Program-made: the position numbers and the translations under genes
Part shown: positions 8,919 to 16,697 of the stretch, in pieces
Numbering within the stretch: position 1 is the stretch's first letter
How the letters are laid out: every line of letters begins with the position of its first letter
From: Hyphomicrobiales bacterium
Lineage (GTDB): Bacteria > Pseudomonadota > Alphaproteobacteria > Rhizobiales > Rhizobiaceae
Direction: 5' to 3'
DNA length: 64,000 nt
Assembly: GCA_900472485.1 (NCBI GenBank)
Contig: UCII01000013.1
Coordinates: 1 to 64,000 of the forward strand
The notes under the pieces: model-generated
The model's input: only the letters and a program-made list of their open reading frames with translations
What the model was told of the DNA's origin: nothing
Database searches by the model: none

Positions 8919-9761
8919 ATGTTACAGCGATTTCCTGTCTTTGCCGTGTTTTTCCTGGTGATCGTCCTTAGCTGGAGTGTGGCCGACGCCCAGCAGAGTC
9001 CGGTTCGTCCGCAGCCCAGCCAGTGCCAGGCGATTGCGCAATCCCTGCCCAAGGCAACATTCGCCAGCTTTTCTTCTCGCGGCCCGACGCTTGCCAATGA
9101 CCTGGTTAATGGCGACGTGAAGATCACCTTCCTCGGCCATGCCACGCTTTTCATCGAAACGCCGGGTGGCGTTTCCATCGCCACGGATTATAGCGGCGCT
9201 TATCCGCCACCTTACACGCCTGAGGTCGTGACGATGAACAAGGCCCATCCGAGCCACTACACGCTGACGCCGGACCCGGCGATCAAATATGTGCTGCATG
9301 GATGGAGCGACGTGCCCGGAGAGCCGGCAAAGATCCGCATGACCGTCGGTGACACGGTGATCCGCAATGTCGTCACCGATATTCGCTCCTGGGGCGGTGG
9401 CATCGAAGCCAACGGCAATTCGATCTTCATCTTCGAGGTGGCGGGCCTTTGCATCGGCCATCTCGGGCACCTGCATTTCGAGCTCACCGACCAGCAGTAT
9501 GCCGAGATCGGTCGGCTCGATGTCGTGATGGTGCCGGTCGACGGCGGCCTGACCATGGGAGCCGACAGCATGAGCCGTGTGGTGAAAAGGCTGCGCTCGT
9601 CGCTCATCTTGCCCATGCACCGCTGGGGGCCGCCAGTCGATCAGTTTCTCGCCCTGTTCGGTCCCGATTTCGACGTCGCCTATGCGCCGACGCCAAGCGT
9701 CACGGTATCGGTGAAGACCCTGCCGCGCAAGCCGTTGATCTATGTGCTCAAGGGGTTGTGA
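8919..9761 (+). CDS. Exported MBL-fold hydrolase with an atypical metal motif
   Basis: A 280-residue protein with an N-terminal signal peptide (about residues 1-24, cleavage near VADAQQ). The fold is metallo-beta-lactamase, as seen in VKITFLGHATLFIETPGGVSIATD and the late GGLTMGADSMSR and LPMHRWGP segments, resembling UlaG/RomA-type hydrolases. The usual HxHxDH block is replaced by KAHPSHYT: one histidine pair remains, but the aspartate and following histidine are absent. Catalysis may therefore be changed or lost. Substrate unknown. It stands alone, with a dispersed repeat upstream and yebC downstream. Confidence 0.75.
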   Translation: MLQRFPVFAVFFLVIVLSWSVADAQQSPVRPQPSQCQAIAQSLPKATFASFSSRGPTLANDLVNGDVKITFLGHATLFIETPGGVSIATDYSGAYPPPYTPEVVTMNKAHPSHYTLTPDPAIKYVLHGWSDVPGEPAKIRMTVGDTVIRNVVTDIRSWGGGIEANGNSIFIFEVAGLCIGHLGHLHFELTDQQYAEIGRLDVVMVPVDGGLTMGADSMSRVVKRLRSSLILPMHRWGPPVDQFLALFGPDFDVAYAPTPSVTVSVKTLPRKPLIYVLKGL

Positions 9762-9895
9762 CCATCGCGATCATCTTTGATATCTTCTCGATCGCGACCG
9801 CTCTCCATCCCCATTATCCGGCTTTTCACTTGAATGAAGGCCGCTTCGCTCTTATAAGGCGGCCATTCCCAACAAAAGACGTGAACAGGGGTGCC

Positions 9896-10642
9896 ATGGC
9901 TGGCCATTCACAGTTTAAAAACATCATGCACCGCAAGGGTCGTCAGGACTCGGTGCGCTCGAAAATGTTCTCGAAGCTGGCGCGCGAAATCACGGTCGCT
10001 GCCAAGGCGGGCCTGCCCGATCCGGCCATGAACGCGAGCCTGCGTCTGGCGATCCAGAACGCCAAGGCGCAGTCGATGCCGAAGGACAATATCGACCGAG
10101 CCATCAAGAAGGCTTCCGGTGCCGACACCGAGAATTACGATGCGATCCGTTACGAAGGCTATGGTCCGGGTGGGACGGCGATCATCGTCGAAGCGCTGAC
10201 CGACAACCGCAACCGCACGGCGTCCAACGTTCGCTCGATCTTCACCAAGGCCGGCGGCGCCCTTGGCGAAACAGGTTCGGTGTCCTTCTCCTTCGATCAC
10301 GTCGGCGAAATCACCTACAAGCCTTCCGCCGGCGATGCCGACAAGGTCATGGAAGCGGCGATCGAAGCCGGTGCCGATGACGTCGAAAGCGATGAAGAAG
10401 GCCATGTGATCATCTGCGCCTTCGAATCCCTCGGCGAAGTCGCCAAGGCGCTCGAAGCGACGCTCGGCGAAGCCGAAACCGTCAAGGCGATCTGGCGCGC
10501 GCAGAACAACGTGCCCGTCGACGAAGAAAAGGCCCAGTCGCTGATGAAGCTCATCGAAAACCTTGAAGACGATGACGACGTCCAGAACGTCTATTCGAAT
10601 TTCGAAGTTTCGGAAGAAGTTCTGGCCAAGCTCTCGGCTTGA
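9896..10642 (+). CDS. yebC: YebC/PmpR-family regulatory protein
   Basis: This 248-residue cytosolic protein belongs to the YebC/PmpR (TACO1) family. The N-terminus MAGHSQFKNIMHRKGRQD is diagnostic, and GYGPGGTAIIVEALTDNRNRT and FTKAGGALGETGSVSF are strongly conserved. Members act as DNA-binding regulators and, in more recent work, as ribosome-associated factors easing translation of proline-rich stretches. The ATG at 9896 is the canonical start; a longer ORF beginning at 9449 overlaps the preceding gene and is rejected. Confidence 0.95.
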   Translation: MAGHSQFKNIMHRKGRQDSVRSKMFSKLAREITVAAKAGLPDPAMNASLRLAIQNAKAQSMPKDNIDRAIKKASGADTENYDAIRYEGYGPGGTAIIVEALTDNRNRTASNVRSIFTKAGGALGETGSVSFSFDHVGEITYKPSAGDADKVMEAAIEAGADDVESDEEGHVIICAFESLGEVAKALEATLGEAETVKAIWRAQNNVPVDEEKAQSLMKLIENLEDDDDVQNVYSNFEVSEEVLAKLSA

Positions 10643-10661
10643 TTCCTTTCGATCATTCAGA

Positions 10662-10691
10662 AAAGCCGGCTGCAGCAATGCGGTCGGCTTT
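10662..10691. terminator. Stem-loop between yebC and the anti-sigma gene
   Basis: AAAGCCG and CGGCTTT pair around a 16-nt loop that itself contains GCTGCAGC. The site lies between two convergent genes, ends in T residues on the plus strand and starts in A residues, so it could serve both directions. Confidence 0.5.
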
Positions 10692-10704
10692 CGCGTTATG
10701 GGGC

Positions 10705-11508
10705 TTACGGGGCTGTCGCGCGAATAAAATTGTCGCTGAAGCTGGCGAGATCCTGTGCGGCGACATCGGAGACAGCCCAGAAGACCAGCCCGTCGGCATG
10801 CCATTCGACGAAATTATAGCCCTCCTTCTCGGCATTGGTTTTAGCCCCCGCAGCGCCCGGCCAGATGAAGAGATTGATGACATGGCCATGCCGGCGGTAG
10901 ATCAGCGCCGCCACCACGCGGCCGTCGAGATAATCCACCCTGCCGCCGACCAAGGGGAAGCCTTGAGCTGCAAGATCGACCACGGGCGGGGAAAAATCGA
11001 TCCTGCCGTTGAACCATGGTTTGACCGTGTGCTGGTCTGATGTCAGCACGTCGGTCAGATGGTCGGCGAGCATCGAGCGCACATGGCTTGCGAGAAGCTG
11101 ATCCTCGATCGTCTGGCTCTGCTGCTGCACATTCAGCACCAGCATGAGGCTGGCGGCGAGAACGGCAAGCGAGGGCACGAAGCTCCATTCGCGCACAAGC
11201 CGCCAGACACGCTGCCACGGGCTCTCCGTTTGGCTTGCGGCCGCGGTTGCGCGCCTCATCATGGATCGCTCCAGCGCCAGTGCCGCCTGCACGCGGGCAT
11301 GGACGGTATCAGGCGCCTGCCATTTGACGCCCTCGCGTGCGGAAAGACGCTTGACCATCAGGGCATTCTCCATCTCGCCGGCGCAGTCCCGGCAGGTGGC
11401 CAGATGTGCCTCGAAGCGCGCGGCATTGGCTGGGTCCAGTTCGCCGTCGATGAAGCCATGCAGCAGGTCGTTCCATTCGCCGTGATCATCGTGGTCTCCG
11501 CCGCTCAT
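10705..11508 (-). CDS. Membrane anti-sigma factor with zinc-finger ZAS motif
   Basis: A 267-residue anti-sigma factor. The N-terminal ZAS domain carries HLATCRDC, the HxxxCxxC zinc motif, within LLHGFIDGELDPANAARFEAHLATCRDC (about residues 15-45). One transmembrane helix follows near residues 112-130 (SFVPSLAVLAASLMLVLN). The remaining ~135 residues would be periplasmic and could sense an envelope or redox signal. The start overlaps the sigma-factor stop by four bases, the usual order for an ECF sigma and its inhibitor. The inducing signal is unknown. Confidence 0.88.
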   Translation of the reverse strand: MSGGDHDDHGEWNDLLHGFIDGELDPANAARFEAHLATCRDCAGEMENALMVKRLSAREGVKWQAPDTVHARVQAALALERSMMRRATAAASQTESPWQRVWRLVREWSFVPSLAVLAASLMLVLNVQQQSQTIEDQLLASHVRSMLADHLTDVLTSDQHTVKPWFNGRIDFSPPVVDLAAQGFPLVGGRVDYLDGRVVAALIYRRHGHVINLFIWPGAAGAKTNAEKEGYNFVEWHADGLVFWAVSDVAAQDLASFSDNFIRATAP

Positions 11509-12281
11509 CGTGCCGCCCCTTTTCCTTCGAGGCTTCGCCAGACTTCGCCGAAATCACGGCGGGCGCGGGCAAGGCGCGACATGACGGTACCGATCGGCGC
11601 ATCGATGATCTCGGCGATTTCCTTGTAAGAGAGGTCCTCGAGTTCGCGCAGGACCAGGACTTCGCGCATGGCATCGGGCAGCCTGTTGATGACCTCTCGC
11701 ACCCGCTGCGTTTCCGACTTGCGGATGAAGGCCGCCTCGGGCGTGTCCTCCTCGGAGGCAGGATCAGGAGAGGGCGAGCCTTGATCCGAATCCCGTTCGT
11801 CCGTCATCGGCTGCTCATAGCGGGTCTTGCGCCGTCCCTCCTGCAGCCAGGCGTGATAGCAGTTGCGGACGATGGTGAAAGTCCAGGCGCGGGCGTCGCC
11901 GTCGCGAAAGCCGCCAAAACCGCGATAGGCACGCAGATATGCCTCCTGCACGATATCCTGCGCGGCATCGGCATCGCGGCTCAGGAAGCGCGCGAAATTA
12001 TAGGCGGCGTCAAGGTGCGGGATGATCGTTTGCTGGAAGCGACGCATGCTCTCGTCGGGCGAGGCGATCGCGCGCTTTGAAGGCGCGGTATGCGACGATG
12101 GCTCTGCTGTCGCTGCGAGGATGGCGTGTTTGATCGTTTTCGGTCGAGCAAGGAAGGCGCGTAGGCGGTTTAGAAGCCGCCCCAGCTTGCCAATCGCAGT
12201 ATCTTGCGGCGGGCGCCAGCTCCATGCCGGGAACTCGTCGCCGAGCGTCATCGAAGTCATAAATCGGGCGTCTGTCATCAT
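11505..12281 (-). CDS. ECF-type RNA polymerase sigma factor
   Basis: The protein has sigma-70 region 2 (IIPHLDAAYNFARFLSRDADAAQDIVQEAYLRAYRGF, then ARAWTFTIVRNCYHAWLQ) and region 4 (LPDAMREVLVLRELEDLSYKEIAEIIDAPIGTVMSRLARAR), with no region 3: a group IV (ECF) sigma. The first ~78 residues of the 258-residue ORF are non-conserved, and an internal start at 12047 would give a normal-length ECF, although that ATG lacks a well-spaced ribosome site whereas 12281 follows GGGG. It is coupled to its anti-sigma gene. The shared promoter motif upstream suggests autoregulation and control of the divergent MBL-TPR-DoxX genes. Confidence 0.9.
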   Translation of the reverse strand: MMTDARFMTSMTLGDEFPAWSWRPPQDTAIGKLGRLLNRLRAFLARPKTIKHAILAATAEPSSHTAPSKRAIASPDESMRRFQQTIIPHLDAAYNFARFLSRDADAAQDIVQEAYLRAYRGFGGFRDGDARAWTFTIVRNCYHAWLQEGRRKTRYEQPMTDERDSDQGSPSPDPASEEDTPEAAFIRKSETQRVREVINRLPDAMREVLVLRELEDLSYKEIAEIIDAPIGTVMSRLARARRDFGEVWRSLEGKGAAR

Positions 12282-12351
12282 GATCCCCGCAAAACGCCGA
12301 TGCCGACTGTAAGCTTCGGATAAGGCGCTTGCAATGTTGCCTGAGAGGCTA

Positions 12352-12384
12352 GATCGCGCTTGCGCGGGTTTTATTCCCGGTCAG
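12352..12384 (-). promoter_or_regulatory. Putative ECF promoter of the sigma/anti-sigma operon
   Basis: On the minus strand CTGACCGGGAATAA (12384-12371) is followed after exactly 11 bases by GCGCGATC (12359-12352). The facing promoter has the same 14-mer and the same spacing before CGTCGATC. The paired, equally spaced boxes look like the -35 and -10 elements of an ECF sigma factor, presumably the one encoded just downstream. Confidence 0.65.
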
Positions 12385-12494
12385 ATGAAAAAATCAAAAG
12401 CGAGGGAATGCGAAATGTCCGCCATCCCATCCATGCAATCTCTCATCGCTAAAATAATCCACTGAATTTCAATGGCTTGTAAGAAATCTTCGGC

Positions 12495-12527
12495 TGACCG
12501 GGAATAAGCACCCATGACCGTCGATCT
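12495..12527 (+). promoter_or_regulatory. Putative ECF promoter of the MBL-TPR-DoxX cluster
   Basis: CTGACCGGGAATAA (12495-12508), 11 bases, then CGTCGATC (12520-12527). The 14-mer is identical to the minus-strand copy at 12384-12371. The downstream CGATC is also shared. The predicted transcript would begin about 70 bases before the MBL start codon. Confidence 0.65.
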
Positions 12528-12604
12528 TCTTCCTCAGTGGACGGCCGCAATCGCTTGCGACCTCCGCCTGGCCCGAAAAGCCATAACCCTGAGGAGATGT
12601 TGCG

Positions 12605-13579
12605 ATGTTTGATATGACCCGCCGCGCCGTTCTCGGCACGGCCGCTGCTGCGGCAGCTTTCGGGCTGTCGTCGAAGCTCGAATTCATCCCGCAAGCCTTT
12701 GCCGCCACGCCGCTGGAGCCGGCGGTTGGCTTTTACAAATACAAGGTCGGCTCCATCGAAGTCACGGCGATCTACGACGGCATCTGGCGTAAGCCGCATG
12801 ATCCGGCCTTCATCAAGAATGCTTCCGTCGAAGACACCAAGGAAGCGCTCTCCAAGGCTGGTCTAACGACGGATTTCATGCCCATTCCGCTGACCGTCGT
12901 TGTTCTCGATATCGGCGGGCGCAAGATCATGATGGATGCCGGCTCGGGTGTCGGGCAATGGCAGACCAACGCTACGCACCTGCCTGCCAACATGGCGGCC
13001 GCCGGCATCGACTACAAGAAGATCGACACGATCATGATTTCGCATTTCCATCCCGACCATGTTTGGGGCCTGATGGAAAAGGGAACGAACGCAGCCGTCT
13101 TCCCGAATGCCGAGCTGATCGTCAACGCCGCCGAATACAAGTGGTGGACCGACCCCGGCCGCGTCGACAAGTTGGCGGAGGGTCGCAAGGAAGCCGGCCG
13201 GCGCATCGCCTCCGTCTTCCCGACATGGAAGAACTGGAAGCTGGCCGAGGATAATGCCGAGGTGGCGCCCGGCGTGCATATGCTGGCCGCATACGGCCAT
13301 ACGCCCGGCCATTCCGTCTTCCTCATCGACGGCGGCAGTGAGCAGCTAATGGTCTCGGCCGACATCATGTATGTGCCGGCGCTGCTCGCCCCCCATCCGG
13401 AATGGCAAGGCGCCTACGACCAGGATGGCCCGATGGCCGTCGCCACCCGCCGCAGGCTGATCGATCGCGTCATTGCCGACAAGATCAGGATCTGCGGCTC
13501 GCATTTCCCATTCCCGGGCTCCGGCACCTTCATCAAGGACGGCAACGCCTACGGATTCACCCCTACCATCCAGGCCTGA
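12605..13579 (+). CDS. Tat-exported MBL-fold metallo-hydrolase
   Basis: A 324-residue metallo-beta-lactamase-fold enzyme. A twin-arginine signal (TRRAVLGTAAAAAAFGLSS) at the N-terminus implies folded export to the periplasm. All metal-binding motifs are intact: ISHFHPDHVWG (HxHxDH), YGHTPGHSVFL, SADIMY and GSHFPFPG. It resembles the AidC/quorum-quenching-lactonase-like and glyoxalase-like branch, but the substrate is not identifiable. The start follows GAGGAGAT. It leads a cluster with a TPR protein and a DoxX protein and lies under the ECF-like promoter, suggesting a stress-detoxification role. Confidence 0.87.
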   Translation: MFDMTRRAVLGTAAAAAAFGLSSKLEFIPQAFAATPLEPAVGFYKYKVGSIEVTAIYDGIWRKPHDPAFIKNASVEDTKEALSKAGLTTDFMPIPLTVVVLDIGGRKIMMDAGSGVGQWQTNATHLPANMAAAGIDYKKIDTIMISHFHPDHVWGLMEKGTNAAVFPNAELIVNAAEYKWWTDPGRVDKLAEGRKEAGRRIASVFPTWKNWKLAEDNAEVAPGVHMLAAYGHTPGHSVFLIDGGSEQLMVSADIMYVPALLAPHPEWQGAYDQDGPMAVATRRRLIDRVIADKIRICGSHFPFPGSGTFIKDGNAYGFTPTIQA

Positions 13580-13604
13580 GCGGCCAAAAACAGGAGCAAA
13601 TACC

Positions 13605-14066
13605 ATGTTCAGACATGCCATTTTCGGGATCGCCGGCCTGTGCGCCGTCGCCATCCTTCCGGCCGCAACGGCAGGCATTGCCTTTGCCGTCGACAATATG
13701 GAATCGACCGATGCGCCGGACCTGACTTCCGTGCGTACGAAGATCGATGCGAAGGACTATGCCGGCGCGCTCACCGAGCTTCGCGATATCGCCGAGGAGC
13801 ACCAGCAGGCCGATGTCTACAATCTGATGGGCTTTACCCTGCGCAAGACCGGCGACTTCAAGACGTCGCTCACCTACTACACCAAGGCGCTGGAACTACA
13901 GCCGGACCACAAGGGTGCACACGAATATCTCGGCGAACTCTATGTCGAAACCGGCGACATGCCCAAGGCCCGCGAGCAGCTGGCAGCACTCACCAAGCTC
14001 TGCCCGGCGGGATGCGAGGAGCTTGAAGATTTGACCAAGGCGATTGCCGCTAAGAGTACCAACTAA
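13605..14066 (+). CDS. Periplasmic TPR-repeat protein
   Basis: A 153-residue protein with a signal peptide (about residues 1-28, ...TAGIAFAVDN) and three tetratricopeptide-like repeats, for example DVYNLMGFTLRKTGDFKTSL and AHEYLGELYVETGDMPKARE. Two cysteines near the C-terminus (KLCPAGCEEL) could form a disulfide. TPR proteins are protein-interaction scaffolds. It follows the MBL gene by 25 bases with a strong CAGGAG site at 13591, so it is probably cotranscribed with it. Partner unknown. Confidence 0.82.
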   Translation: MFRHAIFGIAGLCAVAILPAATAGIAFAVDNMESTDAPDLTSVRTKIDAKDYAGALTELRDIAEEHQQADVYNLMGFTLRKTGDFKTSLTYYTKALELQPDHKGAHEYLGELYVETGDMPKAREQLAALTKLCPAGCEELEDLTKAIAAKSTN

Positions 14067-14084
14067 GACCTAGCTGCAACCGAT

Positions 14085-14126
14085 CCGGCGGCATTCCATC
14101 TGATCAGGTCGTGGGGATGCCGCCGG
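14085..14126 (+). other. Long intergenic hairpin before the DoxX gene
   Basis: CCGGCGGCAT (14085-14094) pairs perfectly with ATGCCGCCGG (14117-14126), and three further inner pairs (one G-T) extend the stem. No U-tract follows. Likely an mRNA-processing or partial termination structure between the TPR and DoxX genes. Confidence 0.45.
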
Positions 14127-14172
14127 GGATGATCGGAGCTTCGGTGAACTTATCACGGGAAGGAGAAAGACC

Positions 14173-14610
14173 ATGGAATTCGAAGAGGAGAATGCCATTC
14201 TGGTCAACTTCGCCGATATGGCGCTGCTGTTCGGCCGCCTCCTCTTGTCGCTGCTCTTTCTGGAAGAGGGTGTCGAACTTGCCAGCAATTTCGATACTGC
14301 GTTGGAGGCCATGGCCAAGCTTGGCGTCACAGCCCCCATCGCGACCGCGACCATCGTGCTGCAGCTTGGCGCCGGCTTTGCCATTGCGTTCGGGTTAATG
14401 ACCCGCCTGGCGGCATTCGGTTTGGGCCTGTTCTGCTTGTTGACGGCAATGCTCTTTCACACGAACTTCGCCAGCCACAACGAATTGCTGCATTTCGAAA
14501 AGGATCTGGCGATCGCGGGCGGTATGTTTGCCCTGATCGTCGCCGGCGCCGGCAAGCTGTCGCTCGACATGCTCATCCGGCGTCATTGGAAGACGAGGCT
14601 CGTGGCTTGA
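14173..14610 (+). CDS. DoxX-family membrane protein
   Basis: A 145-residue integral membrane protein of the DoxX/DoxD type. Four hydrophobic segments are visible, and the first carries the family-like LLFGRLLLSLLFLEEGVELASNF. DoxX proteins are small membrane proteins associated with redox or sulfur metabolism and, in mycobacteria, with an oxidoreductase complex. It starts after GGGAAGGAGAAAG. It is the last gene of the MBL-TPR-DoxX cluster and is followed by a strong terminator. Confidence 0.85.
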   Translation: MEFEEENAILVNFADMALLFGRLLLSLLFLEEGVELASNFDTALEAMAKLGVTAPIATATIVLQLGAGFAIAFGLMTRLAAFGLGLFCLLTAMLFHTNFASHNELLHFEKDLAIAGGMFALIVAGAGKLSLDMLIRRHWKTRLVA

Positions 14611-14623
14611 GCCCGTCGATTGT

Positions 14624-14669
14624 CCGGTGAGCCGCGCAAAGGGTTCGGCTCACCGGTTGAATTGTTTTT
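14624..14669. terminator. Rho-independent terminator between convergent genes
   Basis: CCGGTGAGCCG (14624-14634) and CGGCTCACCGG (14646-14656) form a perfect 11-bp stem with an 11-nt loop, followed by TTGAATTGTTTTT. It lies between the DoxX gene and the oppositely oriented LLM gene. Confidence 0.7.
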
Positions 14670-14676
14670 CCGAAAA

Positions 14677-15675
14677 TCAGGATACCTTTTGGAAGCTCGG
14701 AAGCGTTGCGAACAGCTCCACGGACTTCAAGCGCGCTTCGATGTCATGGATCGGCATCGAAATGATCACTTCATCGGCCTCCGTATCCTGGATGAACTGC
14801 GAAATTTTCTTTTCGGCGGTCTCAGGCGAACCGACCACGGCATAGCGCAGCGTGTTTTCCACATTCAGCTTTTCCATCGGCGTCCAGAAATCATCCATGT
14901 CGCGGCGCGGGCGCGGGAAGGGGCCGCGCACGTTGCGGCGGAGATTGACGAATTGCTGCTGTGCTGAGGTGAAGTGATACTGCGCTTCTTCGTCCGTATC
15001 GGCCACAGCGCCCATGGCGCCGACCATGACATAGGGCTTATCGAGCGTGGCCGAAGGCGTGAAGCGCTCGCGGTAGATGGCGATAGCATCCATCAAGGCT
15101 TCTGGTGCAAAATGCGAGGCGAAGGCATAGGGCAAGCCGAGCATGGCGGCGAGGTGGGCGCTGTAGAGGCTGGAGCCGAGCAGCCAGATAGGGATATTGG
15201 CGCCATGGCCGGGAACGGCGAGGATAATTTGATTGTCGTCTGCCGGGCTGAAGAGGTGCTGCAGTTCGACGATGTCCTGAGGAAAACTCTGCGCGCCGGC
15301 ATCTATATTGCGCCGCAGGGCCTGCGCCGTGCGCATGTCGGTGCCCGGAGCACGGCCGAGGCCGAGATCGACGCGGCCGGGAAACAGCGCTTCCAGCGTG
15401 CCGAACTGCTCGGCAATGACCAGCGGTGAGTGGTTCGGCAGCATGACACCGCCTGAACCGATGCGGATGCGCGAGGTTGCCGCGCCGACATGGCCGATGA
15501 CGACTGACGTCGCGGCGCTGGCGACACCGGGCATGCCGTGATGTTCGGCGAGCCAGAATCGGTTGTAACCAAGCTCTTCCGCCTTCTGCGCCATGCGCCT
15601 CGAACTGTCGAAGGATTGGCTGATAGTGCTGCCTTCGGCAACGGGAGAAAGATCGAGGATGGAAAAGGGGACCAT
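14677..15675 (-). CDS. LLM-class flavin-dependent oxidoreductase
   Basis: A 332-residue luciferase-like monooxygenase-fold protein. It shows the family opening FSILDLSPVAEGSTISQSF, the NRFWLAEHHGMPGVASAATSV segment, and GSGGVMLPNHSPLVIAEQFGTLEALFPGRVDLGLGRAPG. These match the bacterial LLM group near YhbW/MsnO8-like proteins, which use reduced flavin. The substrate is unknown. The ATG at 15675, with CAGG 9 bases upstream, gives the normal N-terminus; a 21-residue upstream extension looks spurious. It is a single-gene unit. Confidence 0.88.
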   Translation of the reverse strand: MVPFSILDLSPVAEGSTISQSFDSSRRMAQKAEELGYNRFWLAEHHGMPGVASAATSVVIGHVGAATSRIRIGSGGVMLPNHSPLVIAEQFGTLEALFPGRVDLGLGRAPGTDMRTAQALRRNIDAGAQSFPQDIVELQHLFSPADDNQIILAVPGHGANIPIWLLGSSLYSAHLAAMLGLPYAFASHFAPEALMDAIAIYRERFTPSATLDKPYVMVGAMGAVADTDEEAQYHFTSAQQQFVNLRRNVRGPFPRPRRDMDDFWTPMEKLNVENTLRYAVVGSPETAEKKISQFIQDTEADEVIISMPIHDIEARLKSVELFATLPSFQKVS

Positions 15676-15865
15676 GGCAAGAAACCTGCGTGGTGGAAGG
15701 GAGGGTTGCTTCCACATGTAGGAGCGCTGTCCGCTCATTCCAAACCCATCGCCGCAATTTCGTCACGATGTTTTCAGCGTGGCTCCGGCAATCGCAATCT
15801 GTGCCTTGTTTTTGTTTTGTTCACATTTTGCTGGCACATGTCGGGCCTGAAAGATAGGTTGGCTT

Positions 15866-16378
15866 ATGCAGAATACGATTCGCATCATCGGCATCGATCC
15901 GGGCCTGCGCCGCACCGGCTGGGGTATCATCGACACCCTTGGCAATTCGCTACGCTTCGTGGCGTCGGGAACCGTGACGTCGGACGGTGACATGGATTTG
16001 GCATCCCGTCTTTGCCAGCTTCATGACGGTCTTGCCGAGATCGTCCACAGCTACAAGCCGGATGAGGCTGCTGTCGAACAGACCTTCGTCAACAAGGATG
16101 CGGTGGCGACGCTGAAGCTCGGGCAGGCGCGCGGCGTCGTCATGCTGGTGCCGGCCCGCGCCGGTCTGCCGGTGTCGGAATATGCACCGAATGCGGTCAA
16201 AAAGGCAGTCATCGGCGTCGGCCACGGCGAGAAGCAGCAGATCCACGTGATGCTGAAGATCCTGATGCCCAAGGTCGAATTCAAGGGCAACGACGCCGCC
16301 GACGCGCTCGCCATCGCCATATGCCATGCTCATAACCGCGGCGCCAGCCGGCTGCGGCAGGCGGCGCTGGCGGGATAG
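15866..16378 (+). CDS. ruvC: Holliday-junction resolvase RuvC
   Basis: A 170-residue RuvC nuclease. The catalytic acidic residues are seen in IIGIDPGLRRTGWG (Asp), DEAAVEQTFVN (Glu) and KGNDAADALAIAICHAH (two Asp). RuvC cuts Holliday junctions after branch migration by RuvAB during recombinational repair. The length is normal. In this genome the next gene is not ruvA but a toxin-antitoxin pair, with ruvA starting 728 bases after the ruvC stop. Confidence 0.96.
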   Translation: MQNTIRIIGIDPGLRRTGWGIIDTLGNSLRFVASGTVTSDGDMDLASRLCQLHDGLAEIVHSYKPDEAAVEQTFVNKDAVATLKLGQARGVVMLVPARAGLPVSEYAPNAVKKAVIGVGHGEKQQIHVMLKILMPKVEFKGNDAADALAIAICHAHNRGASRLRQAALAG

Positions 16379-16419
16379 TTTGTTCTTGACTTGTTCCCGG
16401 TGGATCGCTAGGTATTACT

Positions 16420-16438
16420 GAAGAGGTATTACCATGCG
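16420..16438 (+). promoter_or_regulatory. Direct repeat before the antitoxin start
   Basis: The octamer GGTATTAC occurs twice within about 20 bases, the second copy abutting the antitoxin start codon region. AbrB-type antitoxins often bind short repeats at their own promoter. Assignment as an operator is inference; the coordinates are approximate by a few bases. Confidence 0.4.
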
Positions 16439-16697
16439 CGTAACGGAAAAAGGTCAGGTGACCATCCCGAAGGAAATTCGAGACAGGCTGGGCATCACCC
16501 CAGGTTCGGAGGTTGATTTCATCGCTTCCGGCGATGGCGCGATGCTCGTCAAGATCGGGGAAGCGTCGGATCCGGCCATTCGCGATTTTGACGATTGGCT
16601 CGAGCGCGTCAGGGGTACGATTGACCTTGGCGGGATGACAACGGACGAATTTATGGAGTTTCTGAGAGGGCCGCGTGACGACATCGACCCTCATTGA
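16434..16697 (+). CDS. AbrB/SpoVT-domain antitoxin (VapB-like)
   Basis: An 87-residue protein with an N-terminal AbrB/SpoVT swapped-hairpin DNA-binding domain: MRVTEKGQVTIPKEIRDRLGITPGSEVDF. The C-terminal part (about 50-87) is acidic and probably wraps the toxin. Such antitoxins bind their own promoter. The stop overlaps the PIN-domain gene by 23 bases. The 55-bp gap after ruvC contains GGTATTAC repeated in TAGGTATTACTGAAGAGGTATTACC, which could be an operator. Confidence 0.88.
   Translation: MRVTEKGQVTIPKEIRDRLGITPGSEVDFIASGDGAMLVKIGEASDPAIRDFDDWLERVRGTIDLGGMTTDEFMEFLRGPRDDIDPH

Larger units (their letters stand above)
12282..12604. other. 323-bp divergent regulatory region
   Basis: No gene is seen. 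The region separates the sigma/anti-sigma operon (leftward) from the MBL operon (rightward) and holds two facing copies of the same 14-bp element, annotated separately. The plus-strand leader to the MBL gene is about 75 bases long and ends in the ribosome site GAGGAGAT. Confidence 0.6.

Noticed and set aside
9449..9895. An N-terminal extension of YebC reaching into the MBL gene
   Set aside because: YebC orthologues begin with MAGHSQFKNI at 9896; the extension is read from another gene's frame.
15820..15834. A LexA (SOS) box before ruvC
   Set aside because: GTTC-N7-GCTG has two mismatches in the right half of GTTC-N7-GTTC, too weak to annotate.
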